Below are positions 1-11,080 of a stretch of DNA of 64,000 nucleotides, piece after piece. The translations under genes were made by a program, and so were the position numbers. Below the pieces are notes generated by a model. The model searched no databases, had not been told where the DNA came from, and saw only the letters and a list, made by a program, of their open reading frames with translations. The stretch is from Bubalus kerabau (taxonomy: Eukaryota > Chordata > Mammalia > Artiodactyla > Bovidae). Every line of letters begins with the position of its first letter. Positions within the stretch are counted from its first letter, which is position 1. Location: contig NC_073628.1 in the NCBI RefSeq assembly GCF_029407905.1, forward strand, positions 17,017,501 to 17,081,500, in the 5' to 3' direction.

Positions 1-99
1 TTGTTAGTAGGTGAGCATCACTCCTCCTGGGAGGCAAGAAGGTGCTGGCGTACCCGTCCCATTTCAGTTGATGGAGTGCGATGAATCATTAAGCTCTCT

Positions 100-480
100 G
101 CTGCTTCTCTCTGCTCAAAACACCTTGCTGATTTAATTAAAATACTTTTTTTTTTCACCTTTGAATGGCTGAAAACCAGCACTAATTATAATGTAACTGC
201 TATGTAACTAATATGTGCAGGTAATATTGTGATTATATATAGACAGCCATATGCTACGAGGCAGCCATTCTCCCTGCCGTTAAACTGCTGAAGCGGATGA
301 CTCCGTGTCCGCGCACAAAGTAATTGCACCAAACTAATTTGTGTTTGCAAACAGATCCCAAATTAACTATGTAAATAGGCAGATCTGCAAACAAAATATT
401 AACGTGTGCATGTGTGCATATGCACTTGGCCAGTGGGTGATTTTCTACCTGCACAAGTGATGTCGGTGAGAGGAACCAGG
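100..480. other. AT-rich palindrome-rich segment, possible conserved regulatory element
   Basis: This stretch has no recognisable repeat. It is rich in TAAT cores and forkhead-like TGTTTGC / GCAAACA words. It contains three perfect palindromes close together: TGTTTGCAAACA at 342-353, GCAGATCTGC at 379-388 and GTGCATATGCAC at 414-425. This texture is typical of developmental noncoding elements, but that function is inference and conservation could not be tested. Bases 1-99 and 481-675 show nothing specific. Confidence 0.3.
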
Positions 481-684
481 GTCTGTCTGTGCTGAGTTCC
501 CTTCCCGGCTTGAGTTTCTCTGAATTCTTGTCCCATGTCACTCGTTTGAATGTGGTAATGAAGGGCAGTCTGAGTTTGTTTTCGCTAAGCATGAAGCATG
601 ATTTCCATCAGTCTACCTTTCTTTACCTCCCTTGCGATCGCCATGCATTCTTTGGCAATGATGCTTACAGCAAAGCCATCTCTG

Positions 685-959
685 CTGCTGCTGCTAAGTC
701 ACTTCAGTCGTGTCCGACTCTGTGTGACCCCATAGATGTCAGCCCACCAGGCTCTCCTGCCCCTGGGATTCTCCAGGCAAGAACACTGGAGTGGGTTGCC
801 ATTTCCTTCTCCAATGCATGAAAGTGAAAAGTGAAAGTGAAGTCGCTCAGTCGTGTCCGACTCTTAGCGACCCCATGGACTGCAGCCCACCAGGCCCCTC
901 CGTCCATGGGATTTTCCAGGTAAGAGTACTGGAGTGGGGTGCCATTGTCTTCTCCATAC
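685..959 (-). mobile_element. Bov-A2 SINE (dimeric)
   Basis: Two Bov-A monomers lie in tandem, read on the minus strand. The (CTG)n run at the left is the complement of the family's (AGC)n 3' tail, and the two monomers are joined by the GAAAGTGAAAAGTGAAAGTGAA-like linker. A 9-bp target-site duplication CCATCTCTG flanks it at 676-684 and 960-968, so both insertion ends are defined. Bov-A units derive from the BovB LINE 3' end and move with its machinery. Noncoding. Confidence 0.95.
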
Positions 960-968
960 CCATCTCTG

Positions 969-1370
969 GCTAAGGGTTTAATGCAGAGTGAAGGTTTTTT
1001 CACTGTAAAGAGAGAAGTTGGTTCTCTGGCCTGGCATTTGTTATTGTCCCAAGGACTGCACACGGTCTTTTGAGTCAAACAGGGCAATTTGCAATCGTGA
1101 TCCACCTTGGGCGAGTCCCTGGACTTCTCTGTTTCCTTGTGTAATAGGATGGGTTTGGTGTTGGGAGTTGCCTCCTAGGGCTGTTTGGAGGAGGAAGTGA
1201 GTGTGTGGGGGTAGCGTTAGCCCAGGATCAGGAGTCCTTTGGTGCCTGAAGCCACTTGGGCGCAGTCCTCCCTGGCTGTCCCAGCACAAGTTCCTGGAAC
1301 TCCTGTTGGCAGAGGAAAGACTGATTTCAGGCAGGTTCCTGAGAAGGAAGCCCATGGTAGTAGCCGAGGT
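969..1370. other. Unassigned unique sequence
   Basis: About 400 bases of mixed composition with no repeat family, splice-like structure or recognisable protein. Open frames here (up to 116 codons on the minus strand) resemble nothing I know and are judged chance. Confidence 0.5.
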
Positions 1371-1806
1371 TCTCCAGAGAAACAGAACCATTAGGATTTA
1401 TAGGGAAGAGAACAGTTGTCCTGGGAGTCAGCAGGCTGAGGGCATGCTGCTGTGATCTACCACTGGATGCTGGAGATCCAGGGATGCTGATGACGTAACT
1501 CGGTCTGAGTCTGAAGACCCGAGAACCAGGAGCTCCAGTTCTGTGGGCAGGAGAAGACAGACGTGCTAGTTCAAGGAGTACCTAGTGCCTTTTGTGCACT
1601 CTGGGCCCTTGTTGGATGGATGATGCCTGTCTACCTTGGTGAGGGGGTCCTCCTGACTCAGCCTACTGATTGAAAAGCTCACCTCCCCTGGAAACACCCG
1701 CCAAGACACACCTGGCAGAGATGCTATCTAGGTGATCTGGGTGATGTAAATTAGCTATCTGGACTAACCTTAGCCCAGTCAAATTGACACATAAAATTAA
1801 ACATCA
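1371..1806. mobile_element. Ancient mammalian LTR-like repeat, family not assigned
   Basis: The left edge carries the common mammalian repeat opening 'TCTCCAGAGAAACAGAACCA' and the right edge its usual partner 'AAATTGACACATAAAATTAA' near 1778-1800. Between them are the expected weakly preserved words, such as GAAGACCCGAGAACCAGG. I recognise this as an old interspersed repeat of LTR type but cannot name the subfamily or orientation with confidence. No coding content. Confidence 0.5.
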
Positions 1807-1849
1807 TGCCCCAAAAGGCGGGCCCTGAAAGATCACACCTGCCTGCCTC

Positions 1850-2380
1850 CTGTGTCCTCTGCAGCCTCCACCAGGTCCAATACCTCCCCTCTAGGGAGGA
1901 GCTCCAAGCTCATGGTGATGCTCCACCAGGCAAGCCCCCATCCTTCACTCTTCTGACCTGCTCCTTGTTCTGTTCAAGCCTGGTTCCTGGGGCCCAGCTC
2001 TGCAGACTTGCCCTGCCCCTGGGCATTTGTGTTGAGCAGGGTGTTGGAGGGCACCGTGGCCAGGCTGGTCTCTGGGGGTCCCTTGCTCTAGCTGCTTCCC
2101 TGTCCCCAGGTCTTCAATCTGACTCCACTTTCCCCAGTGCCCCCCACAAACACAGGATGGCAGAGCAGCCCTAAGCCCCGCTCAGCCTCCATCTTTCTCT
2201 TTCCCTGTCCTAGTTTCCTTTTTTCCACAGCCGTCATCACCTTCTAATATTTTGTGTTTTCCTTATTTGTATTGCATGTCGTCTGTTTCTTCTCACTTGC
2301 TTATGAGCTCCTTCCAAGTAGGGTCTTTGTTTTGTTCATTAGTGTTTGTGAAAGAGCTTGGTCTGTGCCTGACAGTAGAA
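1850..2380 (+). mobile_element. L2 LINE 3' region (old, diverged)
   Basis: The pyrimidine-rich body followed by 'CTTATGAGCTCCTTCCAAGTAGGGTC' around 2305-2330 matches the 3' end of mammalian L2 elements, which typically read GAGCTCCTTGAGGGCAGGG before the tail. The 5' limit is vague. L2 is inactive in all living placentals, so this is a fossil with no coding capacity. Confidence 0.4.
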
Positions 2381-2384
2381 GGGC

Positions 2385-2560
2385 CCCTTGTAAGATTTAT
2401 CACAGCTTTGCCAGCTCTCTGACCACGGACACATCACTTGAGCACCCGGTTTCCTTATACATACAAAAAAAGGGTAACAGCCAGTCCCATGGTTGTCGCA
2501 AAGACTCAATCAGTTGGTTACGTGGAAGTACCTGACAGAATTCCTAGCACGTTTTAGGAA
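2385..2560 (+). mobile_element. MIR SINE relic
   Basis: The order of words matches the MIR core: a CTCTGACC..ACATCACTTGAGC..TTTCC stretch, then AAAAAGGGTAACAG, then CTAGCACGTTTTAGGAATGCATGTTC near the end. Divergence is high, as expected for this pre-eutherian SINE. Confidence 0.45.
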
Positions 2561-2780
2561 TGCATGTTCATTTTGCCCTTCTGTTCATAAATTAGACTAG
2601 CTGGAGTCTTCCACACCCAGAATTTAGAAAGACAGGGGGTTCAGTTACATTTATCTAGATGAGCGCCTTGGTTTAAAATGCACACATTCGCCTGTGTATT
2701 GTTTTCGCTTTTCGTTTTATGGTGTGAGTGCGAGCCTGTGTGTATGTGTGTGTCTCGTGGTGGCTTTTTTAGGGGAACTA

Positions 2781-2804
2781 TTTTTGTTTTGTTTTGTTTT
2801 GTTT
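2781..2804. repeat. (GTTTT)n microsatellite
   Basis: Four to five tandem GTTTT units at this position. The flanks at 2561-2780 and 2805-3200 hold no feature I recognise. Confidence 0.85.
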
Positions 2805-3204
2805 CAATTTGTAGTCAAGGCAATGGAGAGAGCCAAAGGAGAATCAGGTGGAACTGATGACGGGAACGTGGAAACAAAGAACGTTCTCTAGGCTCAGCCT
2901 GAAGTGCCGATAGCAAAGGACATTCGTTTGTCAAATCCACTCACATGTATTCAGAACAACCTGAAGCTTATTTGGACAGGCATGCATTTTGTTTTTGTCT
3001 CTCGGTCTTAATGTGCTGACTTGTAGGATTATTAAACTATAATTCCCGGCAATAGATTGCTGTCACTTAGTGGGTATGAAAGTGCAATCACCAGCAAGCT
3101 CGAGGTTCAGGAGTCTTGATTCTCTGTTCAGTGGGAACAGAAGAAGGAGCGTTACTGATGCCAGAAGCTGGGGCAAACTCCCACTGTGTTCCTGAATCAC
3201 TGCA

Positions 3205-3375
3205 AGGTTCTAAGTGATAATGGATTTGGAATCAGAAGACATAGGAACCAATTCCAGCAGTATGACCTTGGGAAGCCCACTGGGCCTCTCTGAACCTTAA
3301 TTTCCTCATCTGTAAGATGGGGAGAATATTGTTGTATTGTGAAGATCAAGTAAATTACGTCTATTGGCAGATTAA
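3205..3375 (+). mobile_element. MIR SINE relic
   Basis: The MIR core is readable: GGATTTGGAATCAGAAGAC, then TATGACCTTGGG, then CCTCTCTGAACCTTAATTTCC, then TCATCTGTAAGATGGGGAGAAT, then a GTGAAGATCAAGTAAATTA tail region. Orientation is plus. Confidence is good because five consecutive MIR words occur in order. Confidence 0.8.
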
Positions 3376-3462
3376 TAAACTGTAAAATGGTCACTATGGT
3401 TTTGTAATTTTACATGAGCCATCCTGAGTTAGTAGTCAGTTTTCCAACTTGGGAAATGAGTG

Positions 3463-3690
3463 CCAGATGGTGCTAGTGGTAAAGAACCCACCTGCTAATG
3501 CAGGAGACATAAGAGACATGGGTTTGATCCCTGGATCTGGAAGATCCCCTGGAGGAGGGCAGGGCAAGCCACTCTAGTACTGCTGCCTGGAGAATCCCAT
3601 GGATAGAGGAGACTGGCAGGCTATAGTCCATAGGGTCACAAAGAGTCAGACATGACTGAAGCAGGCACTTAGCATGCACAAATACATCAT
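3463..3690 (+). mobile_element. Bov-tA SINE
   Basis: The tRNA-Glu-like head is GGTGCTAGTGGTAAAGAA with a B-box-like GGTTTGATCCCTGG. It is followed by the Bov-A body with TGGAGAATCCCATGGA and AAAGAGTCAGACATGACTGAA. This is a tRNA-derived pol III SINE fused to a BovB-derived tail. The first bases are decayed and no clear target duplication is visible. Confidence 0.9.
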
Positions 3691-3927
3691 TTCTGCAAGA
3701 TTTGAAAGTGGTCACCCATTATGGCTGCTGGCTGTACCACTGGGTCAGTTCAAGCACATGACTGCGTTATTCTCCCAATAGCTGAACGCAGGGAAAGCCA
3801 GACCCAGTACTGGATATTCAGGAAAAGCTGGGATTACTGTTGTCTCAGCAGCATTTGCTGAGTCTGAGAGGAGAGGAGAGCGTTCAAATTGAAGAATCAT
3901 GCAAAGAGTAAAAGTGCTGATTGAATA

Positions 3928-4156
3928 GCATTGACAGATATACACTACCGTGTGTAAATAGGTAGCTAGTGGGACGCTGCTGTGTAGCACAGGGAGCTCA
4001 GTTCTGTGCTCTGTGATGATCTAGAGGGGTAGGATGGAGGGTGGGAGGGAGGCCCAAGGGGGAGGGGATACATGTATACATATAGCTGATTCACTTTGTC
4101 GTACAGCAGAAACTAATAAAGCATTATAAAGTAATCATACTCCAATAAAAAAAAAA
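3928..4156 (+). mobile_element. L1 3' end (artiodactyl L1 3' UTR)
   Basis: Matches the ruminant L1 tail: TAGCTAGTGGGACGCTGCTG, TAGCACAGGGAGCTCAG, CTCTGTGATGATCTAGAGGGG, GTACAGCAGAAACTAATA and finally TACTCCAATAAAAAAAAAA. It is 5'-truncated and ends in an A-run, as expected for target-primed reverse transcription. No ORF remains. Confidence 0.9.
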
Positions 4157-4341
4157 TCACCAAGGATCTCTATTGTGATTCTTCTCCAGATCAAAATTAT
4201 GTCTTTTTTCTGTGTCCCCCTGGGACCCCACAACTGTGTGAGAAGATGAACAATACAGGACAGAAGAGCTGGAAAAGGAGAGAGAACCAGGCTTTCCTGC
4301 TTGCTGTTGTATGTTTCCTGGGGCAGGAGGTTAATCAGTCT

Positions 4342-4565
4342 CCATGCATGTGTGTGCTCTTAGTCGCTCAGTTGTGTCTGACTCTCTGCAATCCCTATGG
4401 ACTGTAGCCCACCAAGCTCCTCTGTCCATGGGATTCTCCAGGCAAGAATTACTGGAGTGGGTTGCCATTTCCTCCTCCAGGGGATCTTCCCGACCCTGGG
4501 ATGGAGCCTGGGTCTTCTGCATTGGCAGATGGATTCTTTACCACTGAGCCATCTGGGAAGCCCCT
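4342..4565 (-). mobile_element. Bov-tA SINE
   Basis: The Bov-A body (GTCGCTCAGTTGTGTCTGAC to TCTCCAGG) comes first, followed by the tRNA-like head ending in CATCTGGGAAGCCCC, so the element is on the minus strand. The heptamer TCAGTCT at 4335-4341 recurs at 4566-4572 and is the likely target-site duplication. Confidence 0.93.
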
Positions 4566-4572
4566 TCAGTCT

Positions 4573-5569
4573 TCATAGGGTTGTAGACAGTGAGAGTCAC
4601 CTAAAGAGATCCAATTCCAGCACAGTCTCTGCTTCCCTGAGTGTGCCTCCTAGAGGAAGGGGCTGCGGTCAGATGGGGAGAAGAGGGCTTTTCTTGTAGG
4701 AACAGCTTGCTTATTGGGTTTGTGCTCCTGTGATAAGGAGGTTCACATCTCTGCAGGCAGGAAAGGGTTAAGCTCTGGCACTGTGTGGGAGGCTGCAGAT
4801 CTGAAGGAGATGGAAGGTGATGCTGACAGTGTTGCTGGAAGGAAGAGAAGTGGAGAAGGACTTGGAGAGACAGGAGTGGGCCGGGTGGAGTCATGGGCCA
4901 GCCCTCACAGATGCAGTGGGAATGAGACGACTCTCTTAAAAAACTGATAACACTTCTTTTTTCAGTTTATAATTCTATACCTAGAGCTGTCTGAAGTTAT
5001 TCTTCGGGCACATTTCCTTATATTTAGCTTCTTTTGCAAACATGATATGGTTTTCTATGTGAGCAGTTATTGTTCAGACATGTGATTTTGATGACTATTT
5101 AATATTCTATTCTATGGTTAGTCCACCAATTCCTTAAATACAACCCAGCAGGAAAAGCATGGAGGGTCCTCAGCTCCCAAGTCTGAGTACTGCTAAGTCA
5201 GAGCTGGGGTTTCTTCCGAGCCTGTTTCTTGGTGTGGGTCAGTTGGCAGTGGGGCTGCTTTCTGTTCTGGGATTTCTCCATCCCTGGTGCAGGGGGCAGG
5301 CCTGATTCTCAGTGTTCACAGTCACCAGCTCACTTCCTTTGACTCACTTTCTTTGACCTGGAAGAGCTGACCATCTTTTTCTGAGCTCTTGCTGAACTCC
5401 CACCGTCTCTGGACATCTACTGGTGGGTCCCCAGCAGTGTTTGGATGGGAAATCAAGAGGTGAGAGAATCCTGCTGTCCTGGTTGTGCATAGAAAAGTAG
5501 TTGCTTGTATACATTAAGAAACTGCAACGTATTTTATCTGTGCATCTGCCTGTCTTTCCCACCGAACTG
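4573..5569. other. Unassigned unique sequence
   Basis: About 1 kb without a recognised repeat or gene. Open frames up to 97 codons exist on both strands but show no domain, signal or codon pattern that I recognise. Confidence 0.5.
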
Positions 5570-5745
5570 TAACCATCCTTTACTGCATGACCTTGTACGA
5601 GTTACTCGACATACTCAACCTTCCTTTTCCACAAAATGGGGATAAAAGGAGCGTCTACTTCATAGGATGGTTTTGGGAATTAAATGAGATAAATAAGATC
5701 CTGTGCTTAGCACAGAAGCTGGCAACCAGTAAATGTCCCAGAAAC
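5570..5745 (+). mobile_element. MIR SINE relic
   Basis: Words in MIR order: CATGACCTTGTACGAGTTACT, ACAAAATGGGGATAAAAG, TTCATAGGATGGTTTTGGGAATTAAATGAGATAA, then TGTGCTTAGCACAGAAGCTGGCA. Orientation is plus. Confidence 0.8.
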
Positions 5746-5774
5746 GACAGTTCTTGCCTTTTTGTCATTGTTTC

Positions 5775-5860
5775 GATCATTCTGACCTTGTCTACAGCAG
5801 AGACTGTATTGTATTTATCTTTGTCGGAGATATTCAATAAATATTTGTTAAACTGAGCTA
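5775..5860 (+). mobile_element. Possible L2 3' terminus
   Basis: A short stretch ending in ATTCAATAAATATTTGTTAAA resembles the last bases of L2, and CTGACCTTGTCTACAGC upstream fits weakly. The match is too short to be certain. It is followed by an A-rich run at about 5868-5906. Confidence 0.35.
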
Positions 5861-6294
5861 CCTGTTATAAGTAAAAATAAATAAGTAAGAAAAAGAAAAA
5901 AAAAAGTCTATCCTTTTATATAACAGTGCAGCACTTCCACTGACCAGTGGAGAAAACATACTGTGAGGATGTGAGTTATTATCTCTGAATAAACATAAGC
6001 CTTTCATATGACCTAATGATTAATGACTTAGGCAAGGAAATTTTAATACCATTAGTAAAAAATTAAGCAGCAAGCGTTCACCACTCTTTTGACAGTGTCA
6101 GACTTTCACCTGTTCTCCTGGGGACAACAGGTTTCTGGGAACATGCTGAGTACAGAAAATAGATCATCCCAACAGTGCTCCCCATGTTCTTTGGGTCATT
6201 CTGATCATTATGTGGGATGGAGACAAGACACTCTGTAGAGAGAAGAAAGGGCCATGAAGCAGAGGGAGAAGCTGAGTGTTCTCTCTGCCTACCA

Positions 6295-6457
6295 TCTGTC
6301 CTTTATCCATCCAGTCATCCATTTATCCGTCTGTCCATCTATCTGTCCATCCATCCATCTGTCTATCCATCCATCCTTTCATTCATACATTGTTTATTCA
6401 TTCATCCATCCATCTATCCATCCATCCACGCACCCACCCACCCATCCATCTATCTAG
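6295..6457. repeat. (CCAT)n / (ATCC)n imperfect tetranucleotide array
   Basis: About 160 bases of CCAT/CTGT/CTAT tetramers with interruptions (TTCATTCATACATTG near 6380). All three forward frames stay open through it, which explains apparent Ser/Ile/His/Pro-rich ORFs. It is a microsatellite, not a gene. Confidence 0.95.
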
Positions 6458-9400
6458 TATCCTTTAATCTCCTTTGCTAGGTCTTCTATGCCCTTATAAA
6501 CTAGGATCTGAAATGACATCAGTCATTCAGGCAAGAATGAACATGATTCTGGCACTGAATGCCCAGGAAGGGAGTCTTATTCAGTTATCTAAACAATCTT
6601 TTAGTGTTGAGGCCAGATTCCAGCCAGCGTATCCAGGCCAGCCTGATGCTAATTGCTGGATATCCCTTATGCATACCTTGTCTACAAGCCTTTGAACAGC
6701 AGTGTTTCCACATCAGATGCCATTTTTCTTTTCCTTCCAAGGCATGTTTCAAACCATCATTTGAAAGCAAAAATCCCAAATTTCTAAAACCAGAATTCTC
6801 AAACTTCAAAACTAAGGGAGTCTGCCAGAACCTCACCATCGCTGAAATTTCTGAGCAGATGTGAGCATCCCTGACCCTCTTGGACTGGCTGGACAATGTG
6901 CACCCTCAAATCTGACATCCTTGCTGTCCCTCGGGCCCCTGTGTTTTCTCACATCACTGTTCTGAGGCCAAGAGAAGAGAACTCCTTCCCAGTGAACTGC
7001 TCCTTGGCATGGTCTTGAGGACTCCATCCTGCTCTTGACCCATATGAGAGTCCTTTTCAAGGTCAGAGCTGAGTGGGTCAACTGCATGCTGTCTTGAGTG
7101 TGTGGTTAGGTTGCCTGTGTAGCCCCAACTCCCTCATTCTCTATGCTGAGCTAACTTTTCATCTTTAGTTAGTTTCACGTTGTTTCTTTGCAGCTGTGTG
7201 TGTGCACCTGAGTTTATGCTCATACCTATTCTTCTCAGCTACACTTTTAGGAGGAAGATGCTATTCCTTCTTTGTCAGCTTTTTGGATGAGCCCAGAGTA
7301 TAGGGATGAACCTGAGCGTCTCAACACACTGCTGCCTGGTGGATCACAGGCGTCCTCTTCTGCTGAATCTGAAGGCATGCTTGTGGAGCAGCGGTGCCCC
7401 CCACCCTCATGCCTACACCCCTCACCCCTCCCTCCAGCTCCAAGCAAAGCCCAGGCGCCTCCCTGGAAGGTCAGACTACCTTCTGGGCTGTAACGATCTC
7501 TTGGGTCCACACCACACAGAATCTGGCAGCGGGTGCGCCCTTCTTTGCTGCCAAGGATGGAGGGGCTGATGTTACCTATTGAGGGTAAAAAGCAGGACCA
7601 TCAAAGCTCGTGAATCTGTGCTTGTATTCCCTCTGGAAACAGAAGAACAGACTCTTCTCACACATCAAAGTGGAAAGAGTCCTTTGTTTCTTGTCATGGT
7701 TCCAGAGTCCCTCTGAAGCCATGTGTGAGAAAACCGCAGGACTGTGGTAGGCATTGGTGGACGGTTGGTCCCCGCTGGCGGTGATAATGGCTCAGGGACC
7801 CAGAGTCAAGAAACCCCAGCAGAAGTCTCCTTGGTTTCAGAACTAGCATCCTGACATTCTTGGGACAGATAAACAGAGAAACCAGACCAAACCAAGCAGC
7901 ATCACTGACAACATCAACACACAGAAATAACAAGAACTGTGAGCTCAGTAGCCCAAGAGCTACAACTGCATAACACGCGCCAGCCACCAGCTTATGCCTG
8001 GGGCCAGGCGGGAACACATCTGAAGAGCCAGCCATTGTCTTATAAGAGACCCCACATAACCAACCCTGGAGAAGAAGACTCCTGGATTATGACCCAGGAT
8101 TTTTGTTTGTATTTTGCTAATGATAAGCCCCAAAGAAAGGAAATGCAGTTTTTCAGGTATGACCAAGCCACAAGAAATGCAGTGGAAAGAAAATAAAACT
8201 GCAAGGTGATGTGCCTTCCTGACTTCAGGGTTGCACACCTCACATGTCTACTGATGAGAAGCAACAAAAAGAACAACTCAGACCTGTGTGACATAGAAGA
8301 GAAAAATCCGAGCGTCAAGTATGTTGGCAAAAACTCACAAGCGACCCCTGGAGGAAGACTTGGGCAGATGACCCAGGAATGGAGACCACAGTGGGTCACG
8401 TGGGCATGAAGCATTTCCGAGGAGAAAGGAGAGTGAGTTTTCTCCTTTGTCTGTCTCTGCTGTTGGGACTGGTTACTCCTGAAAAGGTTCGCTGGGTCCT
8501 TTTATCCAGTCAGCCTCCTGCCTGCAAGCAGAGCTGGGAGAGGCAGAGATGGAGATGGCAAAGAACAGGAGGCAGGAGGTGGCACCCCCAGTGAACAGAG
8601 GACCCGTCCCCCAAAAACATAGCTTCTGAAGTCAACAAAGGCTGTCTTGAAGCCACAGCTGGTGAGAGGAGCGTGCCCTTCACCTGCAGCCTCGCTGGTT
8701 GTCAGCACCGCTGGTGATGTTCATCTCATCTCACTCGCCTGGGACCAGGTTATATGATGTCAGTCCTGGTGGCTCATGGGGACACACTTTACCTGGGAGA
8801 CAGGCACAGCGCCAGGTTCAGCTGGAGGTGCCATGGGGAAAGCTGGAGGGAGGAGAAGACAAAGCAAAGAGGGACATGCATTCCACTTAGCTCAGCCAGG
8901 AGGGCAGCCTTTAAAGCTCTTGTGTGTTTGATGTACTGGCTACCTGATGGAGGTGGAGCTCCAACTTAGGGGAACCTTGATACCCAATTTCTGAATTTCC
9001 GAGTCCCTTCCTGTGAGGCTCTCCAACAGGGCTCATAGGACACCCCTCACCCCGCCTATCTCCAGGTTATTTGGAAAGATGCCATCCATGTCTTCCTCCC
9101 AGTTTTTGCACTGACCTTTTTCTGAATTTCTGGGTTGGGCCATCCCAGAGGTGACCGGAAATTTGCTCAGTGGCATTTACCTAGCTGAGGCCACTGGCAG
9201 TGTGCCAGAGTCAGGTGATCTAGGGTTTAAAGAAAAAACACTGGCAGGAGAATGGGGAGGGCAGGAAGGCTAGAAGGGAGGCATAGGTGTCCCTCTCCTG
9301 TAGTGCTGTGTGATGCTTGAACGCCAGCTGTTTGGCTGATAAGTATCCCTCCAGGGAGGTGACGGGAGACCCGCTGCCCAGTTTGGGGCTGTTAGAAAGG

Positions 9401-9604
9401 CGGAGCCTGGACCCGAAGCTGGCGGGCTCCCAGACCTGCCTCCTTCGCCCTGTCTTCTGGAGCCGCAGGGCACTCCACAGTTGGTCCTCACGGCCAGCGT
9501 GGACGAGCACACCTCTTCATTATATGTCCTCTCTGGAGATTCTTGAAATAGGTTCACAGGAGACAAAGGAGGAGGGAGAGGCCAGGCAGTCGTGTCCCTG
9601 GAGG
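6458..9604. other. Long mostly unique noncoding interval
   Basis: About 3.1 kb without a young SINE or LINE. I see a few weak MIR-like words near 7250-7300 but nothing firm. Frames up to 124 codons at 7.69-8.41 kb (minus) and 101 codons at 9.2-9.6 kb occur on both strands, without domains or start context that I would trust. I see no exon I can support. Confidence 0.45.
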
Positions 9605-9860
9605 AGGTGCAGTCAGTAATCCTTCACTGTATACTGGGCATTGCATGTGGTCAGACCATGGAGAAACCACCCCTGCCTCCATGGGTGTTATTCTCAAGTG
9701 AGGAGACAGACATGAGCACAGCACAGCACATCTGGGCTTCAGGGGGGACCGTGTGCAGTGGAGGGCTTAGAGGAAACAGAGTCTAGACTGCAGAGGCCAG
9801 GAGCTCCACGCTGAAGGGGCATCGCATCAGGCACTTCTAGGATGGAGAGGAGGCGGTTAA
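9605..9860 (-). mobile_element. L2 LINE 3' region, inverted
   Basis: Reading on the minus strand, the fragment runs from the L2 tail (complement of ACTGTATACTGGGCATTGCA) through the complement of CCTGCCTCCATGGGTGTTATT and GAGGAGACAGACA. These are diverged counterparts of 'ctatgtgccaggcactg', 'ctgccctcatggagcttac' and 'ggggagacagac'. Old and diverged. Confidence 0.42.
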
Positions 9861-10229
9861 GCATGAGGGAGGGCACAGCTTCACCAGGGACAAAACCTCC
9901 CAAGACCGGAGCAGCTGAGCACACTCATCTGGAAGGCCATTGACTCCAGGGCAGAGCACAGGACGCTGCATGGGCGATGGGGGGACATTTCCCTTTCGTC
10001 CTTATTTGACTGTTCCTGCTGTTTGTCTTTTCATAGTTACATGGGATTCCTCCCTACAGATAGGGAAGCCACTTTACCACCTCTTCTGCATCACTGTGTC
10101 GTAACTGGTAGTAGGAACTCCGTGAGTAGGACTTGAAGTCTCAGAGCCAAACCCTGTGTCAGGAGGTGAGAAGGATGTGTTGGTGCCCACTGCTTGGATA
10201 ACCTTGACCAAGAGAGGCATCTTGATTCT

Positions 10230-10345
10230 TAGCTAAGCATTTCCCCTCCGGAGTCAGATATATGTCAGTTTGAATCCTAGCTCTGTAACTACATAATCGA
10301 AGTCTCAGTCACATCTATAGAAAAATACAGATAATATCTGTCTTC
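10230..10345 (+). mobile_element. MIR SINE relic
   Basis: GGAGTCAGATATATGTCAGTTTGAATCCTAGCTCTG matches the 5' part of MIR (box B region with GTTTGAATCC). The 3' half has decayed. Confidence 0.6.
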
Positions 10346-10374
10346 ATTCACCTGCGAATAATGATGATGATGAT

Positions 10375-10600
10375 AATGACACTTTTATGCCCGGCACAGT
10401 CCTGAGCATTTCACAGGTATTAACTCATTCAGTGCTTAACCGTGGCTCTGTAAGGAAGGGAAAATTATTATTATTCCCATTGTACAGATGAGTAAGCTGA
10501 GGCCCTGGGGAGTTATTACACAGTGACCGTGGGTTGGAGCCACAGTGTGGATCCATGGTCTTTGGATCCTGAATCTGCACACTCAGCTACCATTTTCAGT
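10375..10600 (-). mobile_element. MIR SINE relic, inverted
   Basis: CACTTTTATGCCCGGCACAGTCCTGAGCATTTCACAGGTATTAACTCATTCA, then TTATTATTCCCATTGTACAGATGAGTAAGCTGAGGC, then GGTTGGAGCCACAGTG is the complement of MIR in the right order. It sits next to a plus-strand MIR, giving a head-on pair of relics. Confidence 0.75.
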
Positions 10601-10719
10601 CTGTTTGGGGTCTGGAATTGCGGGTAATGCTGTGTCCCAAGAGATTAGACAGGGAGGAAGTGAAGCGGCTTCAGTGAGCCAAGATCCCCTCTTACCCCTC
10701 CCTCAGCATATCATTTTTT

Positions 10720-11069
10720 ATTAGTATTAATCTTATTTATTTATGTATTGATTATGCTGAGTCCTTTTTGCTGCATGCAGGCTTTTTCTAACTACAATGA
10801 GAGCCGGGGTGCCTCTCTAGTTGCGTGTATGGGATTCTCATTGTGGTGGCTTCTCTTGTTTTGAGCATAAGCTCTAGGGAGCACAGGCTTCGAGGCTTGT
10901 GGGCTTAAGTATTTGCAGCTCTTGGGCTCCAGAGCACAGGCTCAGGAGTTGTGGTGTGCAAACTTAGATGCTTCATTGCATGTGGGATCTTCCCAGACCA
11001 GGGATCAAACCCATGTCCCCTGCACTGGCAGGCAGATTCTTAACCACTGGACTACCAGGGAAGTCCCTG
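10720..11069 (-). mobile_element. CHR-type tRNA-Glu SINE (full length)
   Basis: Minus-strand cetartiodactyl SINE. The right end GGACTACCAGGGAAGTCCC complements the canonical GGGACTTCCCTGGTGGTCC start. The B box is the complement of ACCAGGGATCAAACCCATGT, and the body carries GCATGTGGGATCTTCCCAGA. The left end has a T-rich run (complement of the A-rich tail). The 11-mer TATCATTTTTT at 10709-10719 matches TATCACTTTTT at 11070-11080 in 10 of 11 bases and is the likely target duplication. Confidence 0.9.
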
Positions 11070-11080
11070 TATCACTTTTT

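Noticed and set aside
685..959. Regularly spaced similar repeats suggesting a CRISPR-like or tandem array
   Set aside because: The similar units across the window are dispersed Bov-tA/Bov-A SINEs in both orientations, each with its own target duplication and no constant spacers.
6217..6480. Ser/Ile/Pro/His-rich repeat proteins in three frames
   Set aside because: All three are translations of the (CCAT)n microsatellite.
7694..8414. Two hydrophobic minus-strand frames (113 and 124 codons) resembling membrane proteins
   Set aside because: The frames overlap each other, have no family resemblance, no initiation or splice context, and are within the length expected by chance.
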